Shown here piece after piece: positions 10,164 to 20,540 of a stretch of DNA of 64,000 bases. Below the pieces are notes generated by a model that did no database searches, was not told the origin of the DNA, and was given only the letters and a program-made list of their open reading frames with translations. The stretch spans positions 1 through 64,000 of the forward strand of contig CADCBK010000001.1 of assembly GCA_902799665.1 (NCBI GenBank), written 5' to 3'. This stretch comes from an uncultured Spirochaetaceae bacterium (GTDB taxonomy: Bacteria; Spirochaetota; Spirochaetia; Treponematales; Treponemataceae). Both the position numbers and the translations under genes were made by a program. Position 1 is the first letter of the stretch. Every line of letters begins with the position of its first letter.

Positions 10164-13100
10164 TTAATAAGCTTCTTCCGGCGTTCCCGTAAGCTGCGCG
10201 GTTTCTAGGTAGCCCTTGGAATTGACGTCCGGGTCAGTGTGCTTGTAGCCCAAAACGGCGTTTTGGCTGCCGTTTCCGTAGCAATAGCCTGTATTGCCAT
10301 AATATGACTTTCCAACCGTTCCAGCCTTTTGTCCATTTTGTGTCGAATACTTTATGGCGCCATCAGCTGTTTTCCAAAGGCCTATATTTATGTTGTCTTC
10401 CTTGACTATGCTGTCAGAAGGAACATAGGCCACTTCCCAATTGCCTGTGTATTTTCCGCCTGAAATTCCGTCATTTACGCTTCCCGGCGCGGCAAGGCGG
10501 GCGTATTTGGGAAGGCCCTTTACGGAACTGTAATAGCCAATGCAAGGAATAGCGGCTGTTTTTCCTTCGTTCAAGGCAACGTCAATTGTAAGGCCCTTGC
10601 CGGCGTTTCCAGAGTCAACGCGGCATGTCACGGCGTCACCTGGCTTGGTGTAGTCGTCAAGGTAGGCGTACCATACAGATCCGGATGTCGAGTCGTATGC
10701 CGCGATATGAACGCTGCCGTTTCCGTCAACGGCCACCTTGCAGTATTGTCCGCTGGCCTTAGTTCCAAAAATCTGTACCGGTTTTTTCCATCCGTCACCA
10801 GCCGCGTCTGTTTGCGTATTTGTTGTGCCTTTGCGGTCAGAACTGGGCGTTGTGTTGTAGCTGTACCACATCTTTTTGGCCTTAGTATCAAACCATACAA
10901 GGACAACAACATCGTCTGTCATGCTTCCGCTTTTTGGAATGGCCGCCATGCTCACATACTCTCCGCCCTGCGCCGTAGAGCCTTCTTCCGCAACAATCTG
11001 GCAGTTTGTTTTAGTGGCGGCGTAAGTTGGTATATTGCCCTCGTCTGTACCGGTATACTGATCCTGAAAATTACCGACATTGCCTACATTATTACTGGCA
11101 AAAGCCGTGCCCAAGTTTGACCTAAAGCGAAGCTCTTGGTTAAAGGAGTCGTAATAGGCCAAATATACATTCGTTCCGGCGGTTGCAATCACAGGAGACT
11201 GGTGCTTGGTGGCAAGACTGTAAAATTTTGTGGTGGTGTCGCCTGTTTTTTTGCCCTTTTGGCCTATCATCTCTATTCTAGAGGCGTTTCCTTGAATAGT
11301 TTTGTTATTATTAGTAACTTTTGGCTTGCCCCAGATTGATGTGCTAAAAGAGAAATAGTCCGAATAAGTGCCTGAGCTGTCTCCGTCAGCCGTTGTGCTA
11401 TAGCTGGCTCCGTTAGAGTCATACGCAAACGTCACAGAATACTTGGTGTCTTTTCCTGTATGCCAATTAGTGTAAGAATTTGACGTTCCATTGGGCATAG
11501 CGTATTGCTGGGTTCCTGTACCATACTTAAAGGCAAAGCCTATTCTTCCTTTTCCGGCGGCGGCAGGATTGATTTTCATAACAGGCTGTTCGATTGTTTG
11601 TCCTCCCAAAACCGCGGCCCTATTGTTAAGCTGCCATACGTCAACATAAACGTCGTCGGTCAACAAGTTGTTGTTGCGGCCGTTGGGCTGGCGGTTGTAG
11701 GCGTTGTCATAGTCAGTTCCGCTCAACTTTGCGTCGTTGTTGTTTATGTTGTTGAGCGACTGTACTTCGCTGTCTGTCGCGCCCCTTGTCACGACAAGCC
11801 AGCCGCTCTTCGTCATTGACTGGCCGGCCAAAGCTCCGTTTCCGCTGGCAAAGTTAAAGCCGTTGACATTAAAGCTTTCGGCGGCTCCGGAGTAGCTTCC
11901 ATCATTGCTGTTTGGCGAGTCGCGGTGGTAGTAGACCGGCCAGTGGCCCTTGGCGCTTCTGGCGCTGTCAACGCCCTTGGCGCTAAGCATGGTTGTAAGC
12001 CCTGTAATATACGGCACAACGTCAAGCTGCAAGGTGGCGGGTTTGTTGCCGGCTGTTGCCGCTGTAGAGCCGCTTACGTTCTTTTCTTGCGGAGCGGGAG
12101 CGGTGTATTTTGCCGTTCCGTTAAGGCTTGTGTAAGCGCCGCCCGCGTCAATCGCGCTGGTCAAAACCTGGTCGCTTGCGTAAACGTCAACCGTTACGTC
12201 AGCCGCGGCCACATTGTTTATGTAGCTTGTGTCCCAGACAAATTCCCAGTCGGCGGTGTGTCCGCTGGCCTTTACCTTGCTGTTCGTCACGGTAAACTTG
12301 ATTCCGTAACTAGAAAGCGTTGCGTCCGTCGCCACCGGCGTTGTCCAATTTCCGGCAGAGGCATTGTAAGTGGCCGCCATGTAGCCGTAAGTCGCGTTGT
12401 ATCCAAAGTTCGCGTCCGCAGTTTTCGCGGCCTCAAAGTTGGTGGACATCGCGGGGATCTTTAGATAGATGTGGTAAAGCATCTTGTTGTCGCTCACTTT
12501 TCCGCGAAGGACAATCTTTCCGCTGGCCTTTGAGTCGCGGTCCATTTCGGCGGCGGGATATGTGGTTTCGTCCTTGGTGTAGTCCGTCGCTCCAGTCGCC
12601 TTGAATATGTCGGGCAAGTCGGCGCTAAGGTCTATGTGTCCAAGCGGCGCAGAGCCTTCCCAAGCGACGGAGTTGTTGTTGTTGCCTTCGCCGTCTGTCG
12701 CGCCCTTTGCCTTCCAGAAAAGGTCTTCGCGCGTGGCCTTTGGCTCCTCGCCGTCGGTCATGCTTACAGCCATGTAAATTGTGGCGCTGGCAAGGTCGCT
12801 TCTAGTGTCAAAGCCCGTCGCTCCGTAAGCGGGAGCGCCTTCAGTCTGGTCGTAGAAGGTAAATTCAACCTTGTGCGGGCTTGCCGCTCCTGTGTCGGGG
12901 ATTCCGCCAGTTCTAAGCGTGTTAGTGGTCCAGTCGCCCGCTTGAATCGTTATGTCCGCCATGCGAGCGCTTTCGTTGGCCATAGGATTGGCGATTGTTT
13001 GCGCCTCGGTTATAAAGGCCGCGGCGTTGTTTCCCTTTGCCAACTCAGTTCCGGCGGCATCGGTAAACTTGTAAGCGTAGAAAATGTTTCCGTTTCCGCC

Positions 13101-16100
13101 AAGGATTTCGGGCCTGATGACCGTCATTCCCTTTGCGGTAAGGTAGGCGTTTGTGGCCGTTCCAAGAATGGCGTCAGTCACGGCCGTTCCATTGTTGGTG
13201 TCCTGGTTCCAAGTCAAAGAAGACGCCTTATTATATGGAACAGACCATTCGCCGCGCGCGCTCTCCGTGGCGCCGTTGTAGCTTCCGTCAATGGCGTTGT
13301 TGCCGTTAAGGTCGGTGCCAACGTAAAGGTTTGCGACGCGCGGCCTGTTGTTGGCCACGGTAGCGGCGACAACCGGCGGGTCTGACACAGTCGTTTCCTC
13401 GGAATTTTTTCCGCCCGCCTGCGCCCAGTTTCCGGCCTTGTCAAAGGCCACGTAGTGAATATTAACAGCGCCGTCGGCGATGTTCTTTGAGTAAATGTTG
13501 GCGCTCCAAGTCCAGTCGGTGTTGTCGTTCACCACGGCCTCAACCATCAAGTCGCCGTCGTCGTTTGACGGACTGTCGTAGCCAAAGCCGTAGTCAGTCA
13601 CGCGGCGCTCTCCGTAAGAGCTTTCTTGAATTGTGTTGTCCACAACGTTGGCCACGGCAAAAAACGCGGTCGTGACTTCTTTTCTTGGCTGGCCGTTTAT
13701 GGTCACCTTTGCGCCGTCTATGCTCATGATTCTATAAACGGCGCCGTCAATCTCCGCAAGGCCGCCAACATGGATGTTGGCGTCGGCGCTTATTGTAAGA
13801 ACGTTAAGGTCGTTCTCGTCGCGGCCTACAGTCTGCCTCTTCCAATAAAGGCCGTAATCGTTCTTAAGGCCGGATGTGGAGATTCTGTTTCCAGTCGCGC
13901 CCTTCTTTATCATCGGATCAAAGATTTCCATAGAGGCGCCGCTTCCGCGCGTAAAGTAGAAGGCCACGCGCTCAAATCCAGACTGGTCGGTGACGCCCTG
14001 CTTGGGCTCGCTCACCTTTGACTGGATTGTGTACCAGCCGTCGGATTGCTGGACTGTCAAGGGGAAGCTGTACTTTTCGTCGGCTTCCACGGCCAAAGCC
14101 GGAGCCTTGTTGTCATAGCTTATTTTGTAAGTTTTGGCGGCCTGGTCGCCTCCCTTTCCAGAAGAGTCTTCATAGTAAACGTAAACATACTGGGTTCCGC
14201 AACCGCTGGCAGTGTCCAGCGGATACTTCACGTTCAGCTTTTTATAATCCGAAATGGCCGTATCCCTTGTGACCACTCCATAATTCGTTTCTGATTTCGT
14301 CGGGTCTGTGTAATCCTTTGCTACGCCGCCATCCGTTCCTAAATATGTAAATTTGGCGCTTTCCGCCGCGGCGGCAGTGTTTCCCTTTCCTATTTTTACA
14401 ACGCCCATGGCTTGGCCGTCGTTAAGGGTAAAGGTCAAGAACCACTTTCCGGTTACATACATGTCTTCCACGTATTCCCTTGACGCCGTCGCAGAGGCTT
14501 CAGTTCCGTCCAAGCCAAATTGTTCAAGCATCAAGTCCCTAAGCTGCGGCGTGTCCGAGTCAACTATAAACGCCCTGCTTTCGGTAGAGCTAAAATGAAC
14601 TCCGTCGTAAGATTGGATGCGAATCGCCGCTACGTTGGTCGTGGCTTCTTGTCCAGCTTCGGCAGTCTTGGGGTTAAGCTCGCCCTTGGCGTTCAGCTTG
14701 ATTGACCAAGAGCTTCCGTTGGGAGTGATTGGAATTCCATACTTGTCGGCGACCTCGTCAGTGTTGGAAGAAGTCCAAGCGGTTTGCGTGGCGGGATATC
14801 CTTCCATCTTGTAGACAGGGTAGCCGGCCGCCTGCAAGTAGGTCCAGTCGTTTGCCTTTAGCGTAAACTCGTTGATTTTCTTGGCATCAGGGTCGTAGCT
14901 CAAAATTCCCCAACCGCCTGCCGGCGGCGTGTAGCTTGCGTCCTTGTATTCATGCGAATTTGTAATGATTTGCGCAAAGACAGCCTTTATGGTTGGATTG
15001 GACTTGTCCTTTGACCTGGCGCCGCCGTAAATCTTTATTTCGCCGCCCATAGTGTCGCCGTTGGCGGCCGGATATGAGAACGAAACTTCTGGCTTGTCGC
15101 CCTGCGGGTCAAGCAAAACCTTGTAATAATCGGTCTTTACGTTTCCAACGGCGTCCTCGGCCCTTGCCCAAAGGTAGATGACAACGCCGCCCGCCTTCGA
15201 AAATCTTCCGTCAGCGATCGTCTCTTCTCTTGCGATTACGTGGTTAATAGTGGCGTTACTTTTGATAAGGAATGTGTTGAGTGTGTCTATGTGGGTCTCT
15301 TCTTCAGTCGAAGCCCCTCCGTCAAAGTAGACGTACCACATCAACTTGCTCTTTTGCTTTATTTCCTTAAAGACGCTGTCGGCCGGCGTGGTGGTGGCGG
15401 CGGCAGTGTCGTGAGTGTCGTCTTCAAAAGTAAGCGCGTAATAAAGCTTTGTGCCGCTGTCGGCGCCGCTTACAGTTCCATAGGCGTTGACGCTTCCGCT
15501 GACTGTCTGGCTTGAGCTTTGCGACGGATTTATTATCGTAAGCTCCGGCGCGTCGTTGTCAACTTCAACGGGAATCGTGTCGGTGTTTTCCAAGCCGGCG
15601 TTGTCGGTTACTTTAATCGTTCCAACATAATTGCTGCCAGAAGGAAGGCCGGCCACGCTTATGTCCTTTACGGTAATCAGTGAATAGCCAGGCATAGCGG
15701 GGTCTGTGGAAGCGGTCACTTCTTTTGCGTAAGTCGTTCCGTTGAAAACAAAAGTTGTCTTGGTTAAGTCAAGGCCGCTTTCGTCCTTGGCGTAGAAGTA
15801 AAGGGTAAACTTGTCTTTCTTTCCGCCCAAAAGTCCAAGTTTTTTGACGGAATTTTCCACAGAGGCGGAAGCGCTGTCTCCTACAAAATAGCTCTTGTTA
15901 TCTATCGCAGGCTTCTTTGTGTCGATGGCGATGTAAACAAAGCAGTCGTCGCTGTCGGTCGCGCCAAAGAAAGTCTCGCTTGCGCCTGTTCCGGCCTTGT
16001 GGATTTTTGGACGCAGCCATGTATTGTTGGTTCCGGTTCCGTCGCCTGTAACAAAGGTCGTTCCCTTTGCGTCCTCAACCTTAAACTTAAGCTTGTGCTG

Positions 16101-19100
16101 TCCGTCATGCTCGCTTGTGTCGCCAAAGATTTCAAACACGCCGCTTGTAAGGCCAAGTTCGTTCCACTTTAGTCCGTCCGCGCTCGAAGCGTCAGCCTCG
16201 CCGTTGTCGTTGTACCAAAGCTTAAGGCCAGTCAAGCCGTCGTCGTCCTCAACCTTTCCGCGCAAAAGGGCAGAGCCTTTTTTAAGCACATAGGCGCCTG
16301 ACGACATGGCGCTCAAGTCGTCGGGCGCGCTAAAGGTGATTTTTGGCCTGTCGCTGTCAGGGTCCACAGTATACTTGTAAACAGAAATTGTCTTGTTGTG
16401 GGCCTTGTCTGTGGCGACGACCTTTATGTAAACAGTCTGCGCGTTTCCTGTATATTCAGTTCCGTCGGCAAAGAGGAATTTTGTCTTGTCGTCGTTCAGT
16501 TTGCTAAACTCGTATTGGGCCACGTTCCAGTTGTAAATCGAAGTTCCCGTGTCATCTATCTTGTGGTCTGGATTTACTCCCCGGCTTTCGTCAATGGAAG
16601 CATCTCCATTGTGGGACCAATAAATTTCTGTCGTGGAAAGCTCTTTTTCGTCGCCTGAGTTTCCGGCAATCTTTACCGTTCCGTTGACGCTTGTCGATGT
16701 CGTCGGAACGTCAGATCCGTCGGGCTTTTTCGTAGGAGGTGTGGTGGAAGAAGAACCTGCGGCCGTCGCCTTGTACGAGGCAATCATCGTGTCCGGCGTG
16801 TTCATGTTTATCGTAGGAGCGGCCACGTCTTTGTCAATCGTAAAGATTTGCGTCTTGACGGCTTTTTCGGCCACATTCTTGGCCGTGACATAAACGTCTC
16901 CAGCAACAAGTTTGGCCGATGCGATCACGGCCTTCCAGCCTGTCACCTTGGACTTGTCAGTTACGGCGCCGCTTCCCAAATCATCCCATGTGGCGTGTGC
17001 ATAAGAGGCCGCGTCGGTCAAAGCGGCGGCGGTGTATGTGATTGTCGGCGCAGGGTCGGTGGCGGCTCCTCCGGCGGCGGGCGTTATCTGCCAGTCAAGG
17101 CCAGCCACGCCGCTCAAGGGGCTTGAGACTGTTCCGTAAACCGTCATATCCTTTGTTCCGTCAGAAACAAGGGTTCCTTCGGCCGCGGCCAAATCGCTTG
17201 CGACGGGGCTTGCAACATAAGTGTACCAAGCCGCGGCAAAGAGCGGCTGGCTTTGGTCGATGTCTATCGTCAATATTTCTTTGCCAGAAACATTTCCGGC
17301 CTTGTCGGTCACGCTTATATTAAGGATGTTGCTTGTCAAAGCGCCTGTGTCCGAGCGGACGCTTTGCTCAAAGCTGGTCACGGTAAGGCTAAACGGAACA
17401 AGGCTTCCCTTTTCGCCAGCGCGGGTTTTTTCGCCGTTCAATTCTTGCGTGGCTCCGGCCGGGAGCAGAGTGTACAAAATCTTCGCCAGTCCGCTCGTCT
17501 CTTCCTTAAAGTTTCCGTTAAAGACAAGGCCGGTGGAAGAATGCCAAGCGCCGTTCCAATCCTTCCACGTTGACTTATCGCCGCTACCGACAACGATTTT
17601 CTTTCCCTTAATGGCGGCCGGCTCTGTGTCCGGGAAAACTTCAAATGCAGGCGCCACTGTGTCAACGATTCTGCCAAGCTCATAGCTTTGGGCGGCTCGG
17701 CCGGCCGCGTCGTTGGCGCTTACAGTCCACTTCCATTCGCCGTCGCTTGTTCCGCCGGAAGTCAAAGTGATTGTCACCTTAACTGCTCTTGGATCGTCGT
17801 TGCCCAACGCGTCCTTGGCTTGCTTTATTTCGCAAGTGTAGCCGCTTGTTCCGCTGGCCGCGGCCGCGCCGTTTTTGGTCGCCGCGACAGCCACGCCGGC
17901 CGCGTCTATTTTATAAGAATCAGTCGCGGTAAATTCAACAGTAAGCTTTCCGCCTGTCGCGTTGGCGGCGTTGTAATAGCCGTTGCTCGCGGGCTCGCGG
18001 TCAAGCGTGATTTTCGGCTTTTCAAAGTCGTATTTAAGGCCGGTTCTTTGGACAACCGCGCTCAAGTTTCCCACAGCGTCAACGCCGACAACGCGGAAAA
18101 TTTTTCCAGAGCCTTCGACGACATTTATCTTTTGTTCCCAAGATGTTTGGCTTGCGACTTGGCTTACGCCGCCAACTTCCGTCCAAGTTTTTCCGGCCGC
18201 CGAAGGAGCCAAAGCCAGCGTGTAATAACCGTCCACGCTCGTAACGCCTGCGACAAAATTGTCGGTGTCCAAAAGCGCGTAGCAATCTTGGCCCTCAACC
18301 TGGCGCTCGTAATAATTTGTTCCGCGAACATAAGTTCCGCTGGCGGCCTGCCAAGAAAGGCTGGGCGCCGCGTCGTCGTCAACCGTATACCACAAGCGGT
18401 GGGTTGAAGAGCCGTCAAGGTCGCTCCAGTTTCCTGTCGGCGTGATTGACGTTCTTTTTAGGGCGCCTTCGCCAGCGCTTTCATAGCTTGCAAAGCTTTC
18501 GGTAATCAAAGTCTCTCCGTCTTTTGGAGAGCCAATCGTTATCGCGGGAGCGGCCGCGTCAACCCATACCATGTACGTCGCGGGGCTGGACAACTGCCTG
18601 ACGCCGTGTTCGTCCAGATAATATCCCCGCGCCTCAAGGACAATCGAATAGTTGTTGCCGGAACTTGCGCTAAAGCCAAAGTCTTTTAACGGAAGGTCAA
18701 TGTAATAGAAGTTCGCGGTCGCGTCCTCGTGTATCGGAGCGGCGCTCGTTCCATTATATTCCTTTACCACGCCTGTTGGAGCTGTGTAGTTCTTTATGTA
18801 AGACTTGCCCGGAATATGCTTGTCGTAAAGGTAGCCTGTAATTTTTATTCCGTTTGTCTGTATTTTGTCGGACTCGTCCTTTATGTTAAGCTTAAGCTTA
18901 TAGCCGTCGCCCGCGCTCAAAGCGCTTCCGTTCATGTACAGCAAATCGCTGCAAGAGAACGACGGCGGCGTGATGGCGGACGCGACCTTAAAGCCGTACC
19001 AGTTTCCGCCTGCCGGGAACAATTCAGACTCGTTTTCGTCCTTTCCGCCCGCCTCAAGGATGTATTTGTTTCCAGCCCTCAATGAAGGAAGCGTGACGTA

Positions 19101-20528
19101 ATAAGACTGGTTTGTTACGGAAGTCGCAATGTTCTGTGTTTCCGTATTTGTCGCGTCCTTTATGAATACAGTCGCGACAGAAGACGGGTCCTTAAACGGA
19201 TTTGAGCTGTACGCTATGTCGCCTGTTGTTTTTCTTCCTTGGTCGTCGCTCTCGTAAAGGTTCACTTCAAGAGTTGAAGGCAAAATGCCCCAGGCGTCGC
19301 GGCCGGCCTTTAGAGTGATTGTGATTGTTCCGCCGGTGTTTACGCCGACCCAATCTTCGGCGCTTGCCGTCGGATTTTCGTAACCGTTAAAATCGTAGGT
19401 CGGGCTGTTGTTTGAGTTTACATTGGCCGTGAACGGGCTTTGCTTTGAAGCGTCGCCGTCGTCGTAATAGCAATAGTAGGGCTTGTCGGCCGGCTGCAAG
19501 GCGTAGTCGCCCTTCATGATTGAGACGACTTTTTCCCTTTGCGCGGCGCTAAGCTCGTTCAACGTGTAAGTGCCGTTGTAAATTTTCATCAACTGGCCGG
19601 TTTGCAGCGAGTCGATGGTCGGCTCCACGCCGCAAGCGGAAGCGATGATTTTCTTTATTTCTGTAGAAACATAGCTTTGCTCGCTTGTGTTTCCGGCAAT
19701 GTCCGTTAAAATTGGAACGACGTAAATGAAAACATCGCTTCCAAAAGCCGTTCCATCGTAAATCGCCAAGTAGTTTTTGTAAAGCTTGTAGTCGGGGTTC
19801 TCGGTTCCGTCGGCGTTTGTGGCGGCGGGTTCCGCGTCAAAATACTTTGCGATGTAAACCGTCGTTCCGCCGGCGGTCTCAAAGTCCGTGAATTCAGTCT
19901 TGGCCAGCTTGTCGGTGATTTCGACGGAACTTGTTCCGCTAGCGTCCGTGCGGAACACGCGGATCTTCATGTTCGCGATGTCGTGGTCGTCGGCAATCTC
20001 GCCGCTTATGGTGACGGCGCGGCCGTACTTTCGCGGATCGCTTATGTCCAAAGAAGTGGGGCTTGTCACGCAGAAAATCGGCTCTGTGTTGTCAATGTCA
20101 AAGGCCGTGCTCGAAACGCCGCTCTTTCGTCCGTTAACATCGTTTACGACTACATTGGCTTCGTACTTTCCGTCGGGCAAGGGATACTTTCCGCCCAATT
20201 CCTTTTTGTTGATTGTCTTTTTCCAATTGTAAGAGCCCGAGGCGCTCTTTGTAGAAAAGTCAATGTCGGCGTCAAGGTTGTAGCTGGCGCCAGTCATGGT
20301 GTTGCGCAAAGTTATGTTCACTGACTTTACGCCCTTGTCGTCGCCGCAAAGGCCAGTAATGTCAATTGAATCCTTGCAAACAGAAGCCTTGGCCGGGCCT
20401 GTCACAGAAAGCGTAGGCGCGTCGTTGTCAACCGCCTCGCCCAAGCCTACTTCGCAAGTAGTCCACAAAAGCGCGGCTGCGGCCACAAAAAGAGAAAGAC
20501 CGATTTTCTTAAGCAACAACTTCTTCAT
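10164..20528 (-). CDS. Giant Ig-like repeat lipoprotein B (3454 aa)
   Basis: Tandem paralogue of the downstream lipoprotein gene. The signal peptide ends in LLWTTC (lipidated Cys25), followed by EVGLGEAVDNDAPTLSV, which matches DTGLGESIDTSVPTVTV in the paralogue. Most of the chain is Ig-like repeats; FCVTSPTSLDISDPRKYGR, also conserved in the paralogue, lies near residue 150. An Asn-rich linker (about 2,920-2,960; NNINNND, then RQPNGRNNNLLTDDV) precedes a C-terminal module with repeated segments such as SPVIATAGTNVYLAYYD that could be beta-propeller-like; this fold is inferred. GGAGG lies upstream of the ATG, and the gap to the preceding gene is 12 nt. Likely a long surface filament or stalk acting with its two operon partners. 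Confidence 0.85.
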   Translation of the reverse strand: MKKLLLKKIGLSLFVAAAALLWTTCEVGLGEAVDNDAPTLSVTGPAKASVCKDSIDITGLCGDDKGVKSVNITLRNTMTGASYNLDADIDFSTKSASGSYNWKKTINKKELGGKYPLPDGKYEANVVVNDVNGRKSGVSSTAFDIDNTEPIFCVTSPTSLDISDPRKYGRAVTISGEIADDHDIANMKIRVFRTDASGTSSVEITDKLAKTEFTDFETAGGTTVYIAKYFDAEPAATNADGTENPDYKLYKNYLAIYDGTAFGSDVFIYVVPILTDIAGNTSEQSYVSTEIKKIIASACGVEPTIDSLQTGQLMKIYNGTYTLNELSAAQREKVVSIMKGDYALQPADKPYYCYYDDGDASKQSPFTANVNSNNSPTYDFNGYENPTASAEDWVGVNTGGTITITLKAGRDAWGILPSTLEVNLYESDDQGRKTTGDIAYSSNPFKDPSSVATVFIKDATNTETQNIATSVTNQSYYVTLPSLRAGNKYILEAGGKDENESELFPAGGNWYGFKVASAITPPSFSCSDLLYMNGSALSAGDGYKLKLNIKDESDKIQTNGIKITGYLYDKHIPGKSYIKNYTAPTGVVKEYNGTSAAPIHEDATANFYYIDLPLKDFGFSASSGNNYSIVLEARGYYLDEHGVRQLSSPATYMVWVDAAAPAITIGSPKDGETLITESFASYESAGEGALKRTSITPTGNWSDLDGSSTHRLWYTVDDDAAPSLSWQAASGTYVRGTNYYERQVEGQDCYALLDTDNFVAGVTSVDGYYTLALAPSAAGKTWTEVGGVSQVASQTSWEQKINVVEGSGKIFRVVGVDAVGNLSAVVQRTGLKYDFEKPKITLDREPASNGYYNAANATGGKLTVEFTATDSYKIDAAGVAVAATKNGAAAASGTSGYTCEIKQAKDALGNDDPRAVKVTITLTSGGTSDGEWKWTVSANDAAGRAAQSYELGRIVDTVAPAFEVFPDTEPAAIKGKKIVVGSGDKSTWKDWNGAWHSSTGLVFNGNFKEETSGLAKILYTLLPAGATQELNGEKTRAGEKGSLVPFSLTVTSFEQSVRSDTGALTSNILNISVTDKAGNVSGKEILTIDIDQSQPLFAAAWYTYVASPVASDLAAAEGTLVSDGTKDMTVYGTVSSPLSGVAGLDWQITPAAGGAATDPAPTITYTAAALTDAASYAHATWDDLGSGAVTDKSKVTGWKAVIASAKLVAGDVYVTAKNVAEKAVKTQIFTIDKDVAAPTINMNTPDTMIASYKATAAGSSSTTPPTKKPDGSDVPTTSTSVNGTVKIAGNSGDEKELSTTEIYWSHNGDASIDESRGVNPDHKIDDTGTSIYNWNVAQYEFSKLNDDKTKFLFADGTEYTGNAQTVYIKVVATDKAHNKTISVYKYTVDPDSDRPKITFSAPDDLSAMSSGAYVLKKGSALLRGKVEDDDGLTGLKLWYNDNGEADASSADGLKWNELGLTSGVFEIFGDTSEHDGQHKLKFKVEDAKGTTFVTGDGTGTNNTWLRPKIHKAGTGASETFFGATDSDDCFVYIAIDTKKPAIDNKSYFVGDSASASVENSVKKLGLLGGKKDKFTLYFYAKDESGLDLTKTTFVFNGTTYAKEVTASTDPAMPGYSLITVKDISVAGLPSGSNYVGTIKVTDNAGLENTDTIPVEVDNDAPELTIINPSQSSSQTVSGSVNAYGTVSGADSGTKLYYALTFEDDTHDTAAATTTPADSVFKEIKQKSKLMWYVYFDGGASTEEETHIDTLNTFLIKSNATINHVIAREETIADGRFSKAGGVVIYLWARAEDAVGNVKTDYYKVLLDPQGDKPEVSFSYPAANGDTMGGEIKIYGGARSKDKSNPTIKAVFAQIITNSHEYKDASYTPPAGGWGILSYDPDAKKINEFTLKANDWTYLQAAGYPVYKMEGYPATQTAWTSSNTDEVADKYGIPITPNGSSWSIKLNAKGELNPKTAEAGQEATTNVAAIRIQSYDGVHFSSTESRAFIVDSDTPQLRDLMLEQFGLDGTEASATASREYVEDMYVTGKWFLTFTLNDGQAMGVVKIGKGNTAAAAESAKFTYLGTDGGVAKDYTDPTKSETNYGVVTRDTAISDYKKLNVKYPLDTASGCGTQYVYVYYEDSSGKGGDQAAKTYKISYDNKAPALAVEADEKYSFPLTVQQSDGWYTIQSKVSEPKQGVTDQSGFERVAFYFTRGSGASMEIFDPMIKKGATGNRISTSGLKNDYGLYWKRQTVGRDENDLNVLTISADANIHVGGLAEIDGAVYRIMSIDGAKVTINGQPRKEVTTAFFAVANVVDNTIQESSYGERRVTDYGFGYDSPSNDDGDLMVEAVVNDNTDWTWSANIYSKNIADGAVNIHYVAFDKAGNWAQAGGKNSEETTVSDPPVVAATVANNRPRVANLYVGTDLNGNNAIDGSYNGATESARGEWSVPYNKASSLTWNQDTNNGTAVTDAILGTATNAYLTAKGMTVIRPEILGGNGNIFYAYKFTDAAGTELAKGNNAAAFITEAQTIANPMANESARMADITIQAGDWTTNTLRTGGIPDTGAASPHKVEFTFYDQTEGAPAYGATGFDTRSDLASATIYMAVSMTDGEEPKATREDLFWKAKGATDGEGNNNNSVAWEGSAPLGHIDLSADLPDIFKATGATDYTKDETTYPAAEMDRDSKASGKIVLRGKVSDNKMLYHIYLKIPAMSTNFEAAKTADANFGYNATYGYMAATYNASAGNWTTPVATDATLSSYGIKFTVTNSKVKASGHTADWEFVWDTSYINNVAAADVTVDVYASDQVLTSAIDAGGAYTSLNGTAKYTAPAPQEKNVSGSTAATAGNKPATLQLDVVPYITGLTTMLSAKGVDSARSAKGHWPVYYHRDSPNSNDGSYSGAAESFNVNGFNFASGNGALAGQSMTKSGWLVVTRGATDSEVQSLNNINNNDAKLSGTDYDNAYNRQPNGRNNNLLTDDVYVDVWQLNNRAAVLGGQTIEQPVMKINPAAAGKGRIGFAFKYGTGTQQYAMPNGTSNSYTNWHTGKDTKYSVTFAYDSNGASYSTTADGDSSGTYSDYFSFSTSIWGKPKVTNNNKTIQGNASRIEMIGQKGKKTGDTTTKFYSLATKHQSPVIATAGTNVYLAYYDSFNQELRFRSNLGTAFASNNVGNVGNFQDQYTGTDEGNIPTYAATKTNCQIVAEEGSTAQGGEYVSMAAIPKSGSMTDDVVVLVWFDTKAKKMWYSYNTTPSSDRKGTTNTQTDAAGDGWKKPVQIFGTKASGQYCKVAVDGNGSVHIAAYDSTSGSVWYAYLDDYTKPGDAVTCRVDSGNAGKGLTIDVALNEGKTAAIPCIGYYSSVKGLPKYARLAAPGSVNDGISGGKYTGNWEVAYVPSDSIVKEDNINIGLWKTADGAIKYSTQNGQKAGTVGKSYYGNTGYCYGNGSQNAVLGYKHTDPDVNSKGYLETAQLTGTPEEAY

Positions 20529-20540
20529 GCGCGCCCCTCC

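Noticed and set aside
81-20528. Diversity-generating retroelement target in the giant lipoproteins
   Set aside because: No reverse transcriptase or template repeat was seen in the window.
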